From the NCBI RefSeq assembly GCF_000695625.1, contig NZ_JMQI01000024.1:124001-188000 (forward strand): a stretch of 64,000 bases of DNA, read 5' to 3'. The position numbers and the translations under genes were made by a program. How positions within the stretch are numbered: position 1 is the stretch's first letter; every line of letters starts with the position of its first letter. The notes under the pieces are model-generated. The model was not told the DNA's origin and did not search any database. It saw nothing but the letters and a program-made list of their open reading frames with translations. This DNA is from Amycolatopsis rifamycinica. GTDB lineage: Bacteria; Actinomycetota; Actinomycetes; Mycobacteriales; Pseudonocardiaceae. Shown piece by piece: positions 25,775-35,823 of the stretch.

Positions 25775-26185
25775 ATGCCCGCGAGATCCCGCACGACAGA
25801 GCCGCTGTACCGGATCAAGGCCGACCTGTTCAAGTGCCTGGCCCACCCCACGCGGATCCAGGTCCTCGAGGTGCTCGCCGCCGCCGGGGACGAGGGCGCG
25901 CCGGTGACGCGGCTGCTCGAAGTGACCGGCTGCGAGGCCTCCCAGCTGTCCCAGCACCTCGCCGTGCTGCGCCGCAGCCGGGTCGTCACCTCGTCGCGCA
26001 CCGGCAACGCCGTCGAATACTGGCTCGCCGAACCCCTGGTCGCCGAGCTGCTCGTGGTGGCACGGGCGTTTCTGATGGCGGGCCTGCGCCCCGGCTCGGA
26101 GCAGCTGCGCGCCGCGCGCGAGCTGCCGCCGCTGCCCGGCGCGAGTCCCCAGGCCGTGCTCGACGCGATCGCGGCCCGGGTGTGA
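25775..26185 (+). CDS. ArsR family transcriptional regulator
   Basis: A 136-residue winged-helix repressor. LFKCLAHPTRIQVLEVLA opens the domain, SQLSQHLAVLRRSRVV is the recognition helix and VEYWLAEPLVAELL closes the wing. No CxC metal site of the arsenic type is seen; the only cysteines are in FKCLAHP and TGCEAS, so the effector may not be a metal. AGGAGGT precedes the ATG at 25775. Its stop overlaps the SulP start (GTGA), so it should control its own operon through the palindrome upstream. Confidence 0.92.
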   Translation: MPARSRTTEPLYRIKADLFKCLAHPTRIQVLEVLAAAGDEGAPVTRLLEVTGCEASQLSQHLAVLRRSRVVTSSRTGNAVEYWLAEPLVAELLVVARAFLMAGLRPGSEQLRAARELPPLPGASPQAVLDAIAARV

Positions 26186-27834
26186 ACGCCCGCGATCTGC
26201 TGCCGGGCCGCGGCGACTACGACTTGCGCGGGCCCGTGCTGCGCGCGGACCTGCTCGCCGGGCTCACCGTCGGCGTCGTGGCGCTCCCCCTGGCCCTGGC
26301 CTTCGGGGTCAGCTCCGGCGCCGGACCGGCGGCCGGGCTGGTCACCGCCGTCGTGGCGGGGATCGTGGCCGCGGTGTTCGGCGGCTCACCGGTCCAGGTG
26401 TCCGGGCCGACCGGCGCGATGGCCGTGGTCCTCGCCCCGATCGTCGCGGCACACGGCGCGTCCTCGGTCGCCCTGGTCTCCGTCCTCGGCGGCCTGGTCG
26501 TGCTCGTCGCGGGGATCGCGCGACTGGGCCGGCTGGTCGGCTTCCTGCCCTGGCCGGTCGTCGAGGGCTTCACGCTCGGCATCGCCTGCATCATCTTCCT
26601 GCAGCAGGTTCCCGCGGCCGTCGGCACGACCGCGCCGGCGGGGAAGAACCCGCTCCTGGCGGCGGCCGGCGCCGTCGGCCACGCCGTCACCGGCGGCACC
26701 GCGGCCGTCTGGACGATCGCGACCGTGGCGCTGGTGGCGGTGCTCATGCTGTTGCTGCCCAGGCTGCACCGCGGGATACCGGCGTCCCTGCTCGCGGTCG
26801 CCGTGGCGACCGTCGTCGCCGAGGTCGTCCACGCACCCCTGCCGCGGATCGGCGGTCTGCCGAGCACACTGACCCCCACGCTGCCGTCGTTCACCCTCGG
26901 CGCCGTCGGCGACCTGACCGGCGCCGTCGTCGCGGTCGCGGCGCTGGCGGCGATCGAGTCCCTGCTGTCCGCGCGCGTCGCGGTGACGATGACCCGCGGC
27001 GGCCCCCCGGTCGGGCCGACCCGCCCCGACCGCGAACTCGTCGGCCAGGGGCTGGCCTCGATCGCCAGCGGCCTCTTCGGCGGCATGCCCGCCACCGGCG
27101 CGATCGCCCGCACCGCGGTCAACGTCCGTTCCGGTGCCCGCACCCGGCTCGCCGCCGTCACGCACGCCCTGGTGATCCTCGCGGTCATCTACGCCGCCAC
27201 CGCGCTCGTGTCCCGAATCCCGCTGGCCGCGCTGGCGGGGGTGCTCATGGTCACCAGCCTGCGGATGGTGCCGCTGCCCACGATCCGCGAGGTCGTCCAC
27301 GCGAGCCGGTCCAGCGCGGCTACCTTCGCCGTGACCGCGCTGGTGACCGTCGCCGCGGACCTCATCCTCGCCGTCGAGATCGGCCTGCTCGTCGCCGCGT
27401 TCTTCGCCCTGCGGCACCTCGCCGGCGCCGCCCACGCCCGGCGGGACCCGCTTCCCGGCCCCGCCACCCCCGGCGACGAGCACATCGCGGTGTTCGGCTT
27501 CGAAGGCGCCATGTTCTGGGGCGCCTCCGAACGTCTCCTCACGGAAATCGCCGGAACGGCCGGCGACGTCCTCGTCGTCGTCCTGCGCCTGTCCCGGCTG
27601 CACCTGCTCGACGCCACCGGCGCCAGAGCCCTCGGCGAAGCGATCGAAGAACTGGAAGCCCGCGACATCACCGTGCTGGTCAAGGGAATCCGGCCCCACC
27701 ACCGCCACCTGCTGACGGCCACCGGCGCCCTCGGCAAGCTCCGCCACGAGAACCACCTGTTCACCGACCTCGACGACGCCGTCGCCCACGCCCGATCCCA
27801 CGTGATGTGGGCGACGGAGGCGGCCCGGGGGTGA
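26182..27834 (+). CDS. SulP-family anion transporter with C-terminal STAS domain
   Basis: A 550-residue membrane transporter of the SulP/SLC26 family. The start of the membrane domain (LRADLLAGLTVGVVALPLAL) and SGPTGAMAVVLAPI are characteristic. A hydrophobic core of many helices ends near residue 415, and a STAS domain follows (about 430-540: IAVFGFEGAMFWGASERL, LLDATGARALGEAIEEL). It may carry sulfate, bicarbonate or another small anion. Control by a coupled ArsR regulator, within a block of hypoxia-type genes, is the main functional clue. Confidence 0.92.
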   Translation: MNARDLLPGRGDYDLRGPVLRADLLAGLTVGVVALPLALAFGVSSGAGPAAGLVTAVVAGIVAAVFGGSPVQVSGPTGAMAVVLAPIVAAHGASSVALVSVLGGLVVLVAGIARLGRLVGFLPWPVVEGFTLGIACIIFLQQVPAAVGTTAPAGKNPLLAAAGAVGHAVTGGTAAVWTIATVALVAVLMLLLPRLHRGIPASLLAVAVATVVAEVVHAPLPRIGGLPSTLTPTLPSFTLGAVGDLTGAVVAVAALAAIESLLSARVAVTMTRGGPPVGPTRPDRELVGQGLASIASGLFGGMPATGAIARTAVNVRSGARTRLAAVTHALVILAVIYAATALVSRIPLAALAGVLMVTSLRMVPLPTIREVVHASRSSAATFAVTALVTVAADLILAVEIGLLVAAFFALRHLAGAAHARRDPLPGPATPGDEHIAVFGFEGAMFWGASERLLTEIAGTAGDVLVVVLRLSRLHLLDATGARALGEAIEELEARDITVLVKGIRPHHRHLLTATGALGKLRHENHLFTDLDDAVAHARSHVMWATEAARG

Positions 27835-28016
27835 CCGGCTTTCGCCCGCAAGGCCCGGTCGCGACGCCGAGCCGGTGGTGCAGCGAACGCCGTGCCGCCG
27901 CCGGTGACGAGCCGACCTTGTTCGCCGGAGCCGAAGGGGATTCGGTCCGGGGCCGGGGACCTGCGATCTTTCGCGCCGCCGGCGCGGGCAGCACGGTCCT
28001 CGTGGCCGGCTTCGGC

Positions 28017-28652
28017 TCAGGCCACGTCGTTCCAGACGTAGTCCAGGCGGTTGCGGACCTCGACCACCCCGGACAGCTCGCGGATCAGCCGGGTCACCGG
28101 GTCGATGTCGCTGCGCCGCTCGACGCGCCCGACGACCGTCACCACACCGGCCCGCACCTCGACGCCCACGCGGTCCGGCCCGAGGTTCAGCGTGTCGCGC
28201 AGCACCCGCTCGGTGACCTCGCGCTCGAGCTCGGCGTCGCCCCGGGTGAACACCCCGACCAGGTCGCGCCGCGCCAGTACGCCGGCCACCTTGCCGTCGC
28301 GCAGCACGAACAGGCGGCGGACGCGGGTGTGGGCGAACATCGCCGCGGCGACGGCGAGCGGCTCTTCGGCGTCGATGGTGACGGCCGGGCTGGTCATCAG
28401 GTCCTTCGCCGTGCACGCCGTCGCCTTGCGGGCCAGCCGGCGGTCGCGCCACCGCGGTTTCGGGTCGTCCCACAGGTGCGGCAGCAGGTCGGCTTCGGAG
28501 ACGACGCCGACGAGCGCGCCCGTCTTGTCGAGGACGCCGACCGCGCTGATCCCGTTGCCGGTGAGCAGCTGGGCGATGTCCTTGAACGACGTCTTCGTGG
28601 AGACGGTGATCGGATCGGCGGTCATCACCGCGGACACCGTGCTGATGGTCAT
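28017..28652 (-). CDS. CBS-CBS-BON domain protein
   Basis: A 211-residue protein. Two CBS motifs (about 8-65: VMTADPITVSTKTSFKDIA; about 85-140: LMTSPAVTIDAEEPLAVAA) form a Bateman module that should bind adenine nucleotides. A BON domain follows (about 148-205: VEVRAGVVTVVGRVERRS). CBS proteins of this layout are related to the hypoxic response protein group of the mycobacterial DosR regulon. GGAGGAG precedes the ATG. A DosR-like half box lies about 110 bases upstream. Confidence 0.92.
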   Translation of the reverse strand: MTISTVSAVMTADPITVSTKTSFKDIAQLLTGNGISAVGVLDKTGALVGVVSEADLLPHLWDDPKPRWRDRRLARKATACTAKDLMTSPAVTIDAEEPLAVAAAMFAHTRVRRLFVLRDGKVAGVLARRDLVGVFTRGDAELEREVTERVLRDTLNLGPDRVGVEVRAGVVTVVGRVERRSDIDPVTRLIRELSGVVEVRNRLDYVWNDVA

Positions 28653-28761
28653 GTCGACTCCTCCGGTCGGGGCTGTGCGGAGCAGACTTCCGCGGTTCCC
28701 GTGCGTCCCGACGGTAGGTCCAGCGAAGGGGTGGTCGCTGCGGTCGTTCGTCCCCGCGTCC

Positions 28762-28776
28762 GGGGACCTTCGGCAG
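28762..28776. promoter_or_regulatory. Degenerate DosR-like box 3
   Basis: GGGGACCTTCGGCAG shares its first twelve bases with box 2 (GGGGACCTTCGG) but has lost the right arm. It lies about 110 bases upstream of the CBS-BON start. Confidence 0.35.
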
Positions 28777-28810
28777 CCACCCCGGCCCCCGCCGCGGCCC
28801 GCCCGGAGTT

Positions 28811-28930
28811 GTACCGGCGCAAGCCCTCGCCACGACGGTCCTCATCGGCGCGTCCGGCGGCCTGCTGATGGCCGCGACCACTTCGGCGGTGACCGCGGTC
28901 GCCGTCCGCCGTCTTCCCGGTCTTCGCTGA
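28811..28930 (+). pseudogene. Possible remnant of a membrane protein C-terminus
   Basis: The frame ending at the TGA at 28930 reads ALATTVLIGASGGLLMAAT then TSAVTAVAVRRLPGLR, which looks like the last helix and tail of a transporter. No start codon or ribosome site is present. It occupies the 297-base gap between the CBS-BON and kinase genes and may be decayed coding DNA, or chance. Confidence 0.25.
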
Positions 28931-28949
28931 GCCGCCCGGTCGTTCCGGC

Positions 28950-31817
<2,868 letters not shown>

Positions 31818-31890
31818 CCGCCAAACCCGGATGACCTCGCTCCCGCCCGCCGTTAGTCTCCTGTGGACGAGGGAAACAGGGGGAGTGATC

Positions 31891-32679
31891 GTGTCCAGCC
31901 ACTTCGAGGCGATCGGGATCGGTGTCACCAGCGAGGACGAGTTCGCGGAGAGGGTGGTCTCCCTGATCGGCGCGGGCACGGCGCGGCCGATCACCCCGAA
32001 GACCAGCGAGCACGTCTGGACCGATCCCTCCGGCGCCCGCTTGGTCGCGCAGGTCCGCGGCGGCGAGGTCGAGTTCCTCCTGCCGAGCCTGGCCGGCACG
32101 ACGCCCGCGGTACCGGTGCGCAACGTCCGTCTCGTCGACGACGAAACCGCGATGCTCGAGCTCCTCGACGGCGTCGACGGGCAGCTGGTCTGTCCCGTCG
32201 CGGTGGAGCTGGAGGACCGAGCGGTCCTCGCCCACGCCGGCGGACGGCTCGAGACCGGATCCCTGGTGCTGGCGGCGCTGGCCGAAGAGGTCACCGTGCA
32301 CGCCGACGCCGAGGCGTTCTACGCCGCTCAGGACGACGACATGCCGAAGTTCGCCGCCGACCACTTCATCCCCTCCGGCAGTTTCCCGCTCGCGGACCCC
32401 GGCCCCGGCTGGACGCCCTCCGCCCACGCGCTGTTCGCCGGCGAGGTCGTCGAAGCCAGAATGCCCGTGAACACCGTGACCGGCACGACGTTCCACCGGA
32501 TCCGCGTCCGCACCATCGCCGCGATCGAACTCGGGGTCGCGATCGCGCCCACCGTCCTCGAGCGGCCACCCGCGCCCGGCAACATCGTGACCGGGACGTT
32601 CTTCCTGACCGGGAATCTGGGACTGCGGCCCCCCGACCCCGCGGAGAACCCGCGGAAGCGGCGCTGGTTCCGGCGGTAG
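31891..32679 (+). CDS. Conserved hypothetical protein, function unknown
   Basis: A 262-residue soluble, acidic protein I do not recognise. The chosen GTG has GGGGGAG five bases upstream; another GTG six bases earlier overlaps that site. The first half is beta-rich (VGVTSEDEFAERVV, GEVEFLLPSLAGTTP) and the second half contains FHRIRVRTIAAIELGVA and a basic end (KRRWFRR). No signal peptide or helix is visible. It follows the Acg-like gene by 73 bases and could be co-transcribed. Confidence 0.7.
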   Translation: MSSHFEAIGIGVTSEDEFAERVVSLIGAGTARPITPKTSEHVWTDPSGARLVAQVRGGEVEFLLPSLAGTTPAVPVRNVRLVDDETAMLELLDGVDGQLVCPVAVELEDRAVLAHAGGRLETGSLVLAALAEEVTVHADAEAFYAAQDDDMPKFAADHFIPSGSFPLADPGPGWTPSAHALFAGEVVEARMPVNTVTGTTFHRIRVRTIAAIELGVAIAPTVLERPPAPGNIVTGTFFLTGNLGLRPPDPAENPRKRRWFRR

Positions 32680-32880
32680 CCGGACCGCGCCACCGCCGGA
32701 CACGCGAGCGCGACCTGATCGTGGTGTCCCTCAACGAGCGGGAGCGCACCTTGGACCTGGTGGCCGGCGTGGGCTCGCGCTGAGGCGATCGGCCGGACGG
32801 GCCGGGCGCCGGGCGGAGCGAGGCCGCGAAGGAGCCGGGCCCACGGCTGGGAGGGCGCACACCCCGCACCCCGAGTTCAG

Positions 32881-32892
32881 CGAACCGGTTCG
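32881..32892. promoter_or_regulatory. Distal copy of CGAACCGGTTCG operator
   Basis: This is a perfect 12-base palindrome identical to the core of the operator at the GH54 promoter, 145 bases further upstream. The pair could support looping by a tetrameric LacI-type repressor. Confidence 0.5.
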
Positions 32893-32991
32893 ACACACCC
32901 ACTCCTGAGGTCGCCGACGGGCCCGCCCCGGCACCCGCCGTGAAACTTTCCGGCCCGAGCCGCAGGTCGGAGCCACAGAGGCACCATGCCG

Positions 32992-33020
32992 TTGACCGAC
33001 CGCCGCCGGAGTCGTAGCGT
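32992..33020 (+). promoter_or_regulatory. Promoter of the GH54 arabinofuranosidase
   Basis: TTGACC at 32992-32997, exactly 17 bases and TAGCGT at 33015-33020 form a good housekeeping-type promoter. The predicted start is near 33027, inside the palindrome that follows. Confidence 0.6.
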
Positions 33021-33021
33021 C

Positions 33022-33041
33022 CGGTCGAACCGGTTCGACCG
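33022..33041. promoter_or_regulatory. Operator palindrome over the GH54 transcription start
   Basis: This 20-base perfect palindrome (half site CGGTCGAACC) sits immediately after the -10 element and covers the predicted start point, a classical repressor position. Confidence 0.7.
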
Positions 33042-33065
33042 ACCGCACGGAAGGTATCGACGGGT

Positions 33066-34514
33066 ATGACAAGCCGATACGGCCATCTCGCCGCAGCCGC
33101 CGCCACCCTCTTCGCGCTGGCCGTCGGCGGGGGAACGCCCGCCGCGCAGGCCGCCACGACCGGACCATGCGACATCTACGCCGCGGGCGGTACGCCGTGC
33201 GTGGCCGCGCACAGCACCACCCGGGCGCTGTACGGCACGTACAACGGTCCGCTCTACCAGGTCAAGCGCTCGTCCGACAGCGCCGTGCGGGACATCGGCG
33301 TGCTCAGCGCTGGCGGTGCGGCCGATGCCGCCGCCCAGGACTCGTTCTGCGCCGGCACCCGGTGTCTCGTCACCGTCCTCTACGACCAGTCCGGCCGGGG
33401 CAACCACCTCACGCAGGCGCCTCCCGGCACCTGGCCCGGCCCCGCTCCCGGCGGGTGGGACAACCTCGCCGACGCGACCGCGGCCCCGATCACCGTCGGC
33501 GGGCACAAGGCGTACGGCGTCTTCATCGCGCCCGGCACCGGCTACCGCAACAACAAGACCAACGGCGTCGCGACCGGTGACCAGCCGGAGGGCATCTACG
33601 CGGTCGTCGACGGCGTCCACTACAACAACTGGTGCTGCTTCGACTACGGCAACGCGCAAACGACCAACAAGGCCGACGCGCCCGCCATCATGGAGACCGT
33701 CTACTTCGGAGCCGACCGGCAGTGGGGTTACGGGGACGGCACCGGTCCCTGGGTCATGGCCGACCTGGAGTGGGGCCTGTTCTCCGGCGTGAACGCAGGC
33801 CACAACCCGAACCCGAGCGTCAACCACCGCTTCGTGACCGCCGTCGTCAAGGGCGAGCCGAACCACTGGGCCATCCGGAGCGGGAACGCGCAGTCGGGTG
33901 GCTTGTCCACCGTGTTCGACGGGCCGCGGCCCAACGGCTACCACCCGATGAAGAAGCAGGGCGCGATCCTCCTCGGCATCGGTGGCGACAACAGCGTTTC
34001 CGGCGCCGGCACCTTCTACGAAGGCGTCCTGACCGCCGGCTACCCGTCGAACGCCACCGAGGAAACCGTGCAGGCCAACATCACCGCCGCCGGCTACGCC
34101 CCGCCCGGAGGCGGCAACCCGCAGCAGGGCGTCCAGATCGCGGGCAGCGGGTCCGGCCGGTGCGTCGAGGTGCCGAACGGGTCCACCGCCAACGGCACGC
34201 AGGTGCAGCTGGCGGACTGCCGGAGCGTCGACGCGCAGCGCTGGACCTACACCGCCGACCGGAAGCTCCAGGTGTACGGGACCAAGTGCCTCGACGCCAC
34301 CGGCCAGGGCACCGCCAACGGCACGCGGGTGATCATCTGGGACTGCCACGGCCAGGCGAACCAGCAGTGGACCGTCGGCTCGAACGGCACCATCACCGGC
34401 GTGCAGTCCGGACTCTGCCTGGACGCCGACGGCGGCGGCACCGCGGCCGGCACCAAGATCATCCTCTGGCCGTGCCACGGCGGCGCGAACCAGCAATGGA
34501 CCCTGCGCGGGTGA
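33066..34514 (+). CDS. Secreted alpha-L-arabinofuranosidase B, GH54 with C-terminal CBM13
   Basis: A 482-residue exported glycosidase. The signal peptide ends around PAAQAATT (residue 30). The GH54 AbfB catalytic domain begins GPCDIYAAGGTPCVAAHSTT and includes VLYDQSGRGNHLTQAP, NNWCCFDYGNAQTTN and PAIMETVYFG. A CBM13 ricin-type domain with three repeats occupies about 355-482 (CLDATGQGTANGTRVIIWDC, NQQWTV, CLDADGGGTAAG). GH54 is better known from fungi but occurs in actinomycetes. It complements the GH62 enzyme on arabinoxylan or arabinan. Confidence 0.93.
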   Translation: MTSRYGHLAAAAATLFALAVGGGTPAAQAATTGPCDIYAAGGTPCVAAHSTTRALYGTYNGPLYQVKRSSDSAVRDIGVLSAGGAADAAAQDSFCAGTRCLVTVLYDQSGRGNHLTQAPPGTWPGPAPGGWDNLADATAAPITVGGHKAYGVFIAPGTGYRNNKTNGVATGDQPEGIYAVVDGVHYNNWCCFDYGNAQTTNKADAPAIMETVYFGADRQWGYGDGTGPWVMADLEWGLFSGVNAGHNPNPSVNHRFVTAVVKGEPNHWAIRSGNAQSGGLSTVFDGPRPNGYHPMKKQGAILLGIGGDNSVSGAGTFYEGVLTAGYPSNATEETVQANITAAGYAPPGGGNPQQGVQIAGSGSGRCVEVPNGSTANGTQVQLADCRSVDAQRWTYTADRKLQVYGTKCLDATGQGTANGTRVIIWDCHGQANQQWTVGSNGTITGVQSGLCLDADGGGTAAGTKIILWPCHGGANQQWTLRG

Positions 34515-34718
34515 CAGCCGAGCGGGCCGCGCGTCATGTCGACGAAGGGTCGCGCGTCATGCGGCACCCCATCCGGGCGCGGCGGCGGGAACGCGACCCG
34601 TAAAGTCCACAGTGGCCGGTCCCGCCGCGTCGGCGCCGCGTGTTGCTCGTGGCCGGAGTCCGGCCGCCTCCGGGGTACGGGCGGTCGCCGACGACGCGGT
34701 GACCGGGGGTTCCGGTGG

Positions 34719-35705
34719 TCACCGCCCCCAGAGCGCGTCGTGGAGGAAAGTGCCGCCCTGGTGGACGGCCGCCCGGGCGGCCGGGGTGTCGCGGAGTGCC
34801 CTGAGTGAGACGAAGTCGTGCGTGGTGCCCAGGTAGCGGGTGGCGGTGACCGGCACCCCGGAGCGCCTGAGGTGCCGGGCGTACTGTTCGGCTTCGTCGC
34901 GGACGACGTCCGCCTCGGCGGTGATCACCAGGGCCGGGGGCAGGCCGGACAGGTCACCCACGTCGGCGCGCAGCGGCGCCGCGGTGGGTTCGTCGAGGTC
35001 GCCGGGCCGGCCGGCGTATTCGTGCCAGTACCAGCGCGTCTGGCCGCTGCTGAGCAGGTAGCCGGTGGCGAACCGGCGGTGGGATCCGCTGCCGCAATCC
35101 GGATCGGTCAGCGGGTAGTACAGCAGCTGCGCGCGGATCCGGGGTCCGCCGCGCTGCTTGACGAGCATGGTCAGCGCGGTGGCGAGGGTGGCTCCGGCGC
35201 AGTCGCCCGCCACGGCCAGCCGGGACGCGTCGAGGTCCAGGCCCCCGGCGTTGCCGTCGATCCAGTCCACCAGGGCGTAGCACTCTTCGAGGGCCACGGG
35301 ATAGCGCGCCTCGGGAGTGCGCGTGTACTCGGGCACGACGAAGGCCGCCCCGGCGATCGTGGCGAGGTCGCGGACGAGCCGGCCGTGCGTGCGGGCCTCG
35401 CCCAGCATCCAGCGTCCGCCGTGCAGGTAGACGACCACCGGAAGCAGGCCGGTCAGGTGGGCGGGCCGGAAGAGCCAGAAGCCGACCGGGCCCTCGGGCG
35501 TGATCGGCGCGATCGCGAATTCGGCGGGGACCGCCTCGTCGCCGGTCGTGTCGTCCTGGGCTTCCAGCAGGGCGAGCCGCCCGTCGTCCGGGCCGAGCTG
35601 CTGCAGGTGCGGTGGCGTGGCCGAAGCCCGGACGTAGCGTTCGACCACGGGGTCGAGGACCACCTCGCGCCCGGCCGCGCCGTTGTCGTGCGGGTCGACT
35701 CCCAT
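34719..35705 (-). CDS. HSL-family alpha/beta hydrolase with Cys in the nucleophile position
   Basis: A 328-residue hydrolase of the hormone-sensitive-lipase (family IV) group. The oxyanion motif VVYLHGGRW lies near residue 125, the elbow AVAGDCAGATLA has Cys169 where Ser is expected, and the acid and base lie in TAEADVVRDEA and GTTHDFVSL near the C-terminus. GGAGGTGAGG precedes the ATG at 35705. It is divergent from the large LuxR regulator, its likely controller. A related gene at 42092 keeps the normal GDSVG. Confidence 0.88.
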   Translation of the reverse strand: MGVDPHDNGAAGREVVLDPVVERYVRASATPPHLQQLGPDDGRLALLEAQDDTTGDEAVPAEFAIAPITPEGPVGFWLFRPAHLTGLLPVVVYLHGGRWMLGEARTHGRLVRDLATIAGAAFVVPEYTRTPEARYPVALEECYALVDWIDGNAGGLDLDASRLAVAGDCAGATLATALTMLVKQRGGPRIRAQLLYYPLTDPDCGSGSHRRFATGYLLSSGQTRWYWHEYAGRPGDLDEPTAAPLRADVGDLSGLPPALVITAEADVVRDEAEQYARHLRRSGVPVTATRYLGTTHDFVSLRALRDTPAARAAVHQGGTFLHDALWGR

Positions 35706-35823
35706 TGCCTCACCTCCGGGTGATCTTAGGACATCGGACACAACCGCCCGTCCACCTCGCCGGGACGGCGGAACGGCTCGGCTACAGTCGCCGCGGCAGG
35801 CACCGCGAGCTCGGAGGACAAGG

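Larger units (their letters stand above)
32680..33065. other. Regulatory region upstream of GH54 gene
   Basis: This 386-base gap has no credible gene. A short open stretch ending at 32783 (LIVVSLNERERTLDLVAG) lacks a start with a ribosome site. The right part holds a strong promoter and two CGAACCGGTTCG palindromes described separately. Confidence 0.5.

Noticed and set aside
32701-32783. Short plus-strand frame ending at 32783 between the hypothetical gene and GH54
   Set aside because: It is under 30 codons, has no start with a ribosome site and no recognisable family.
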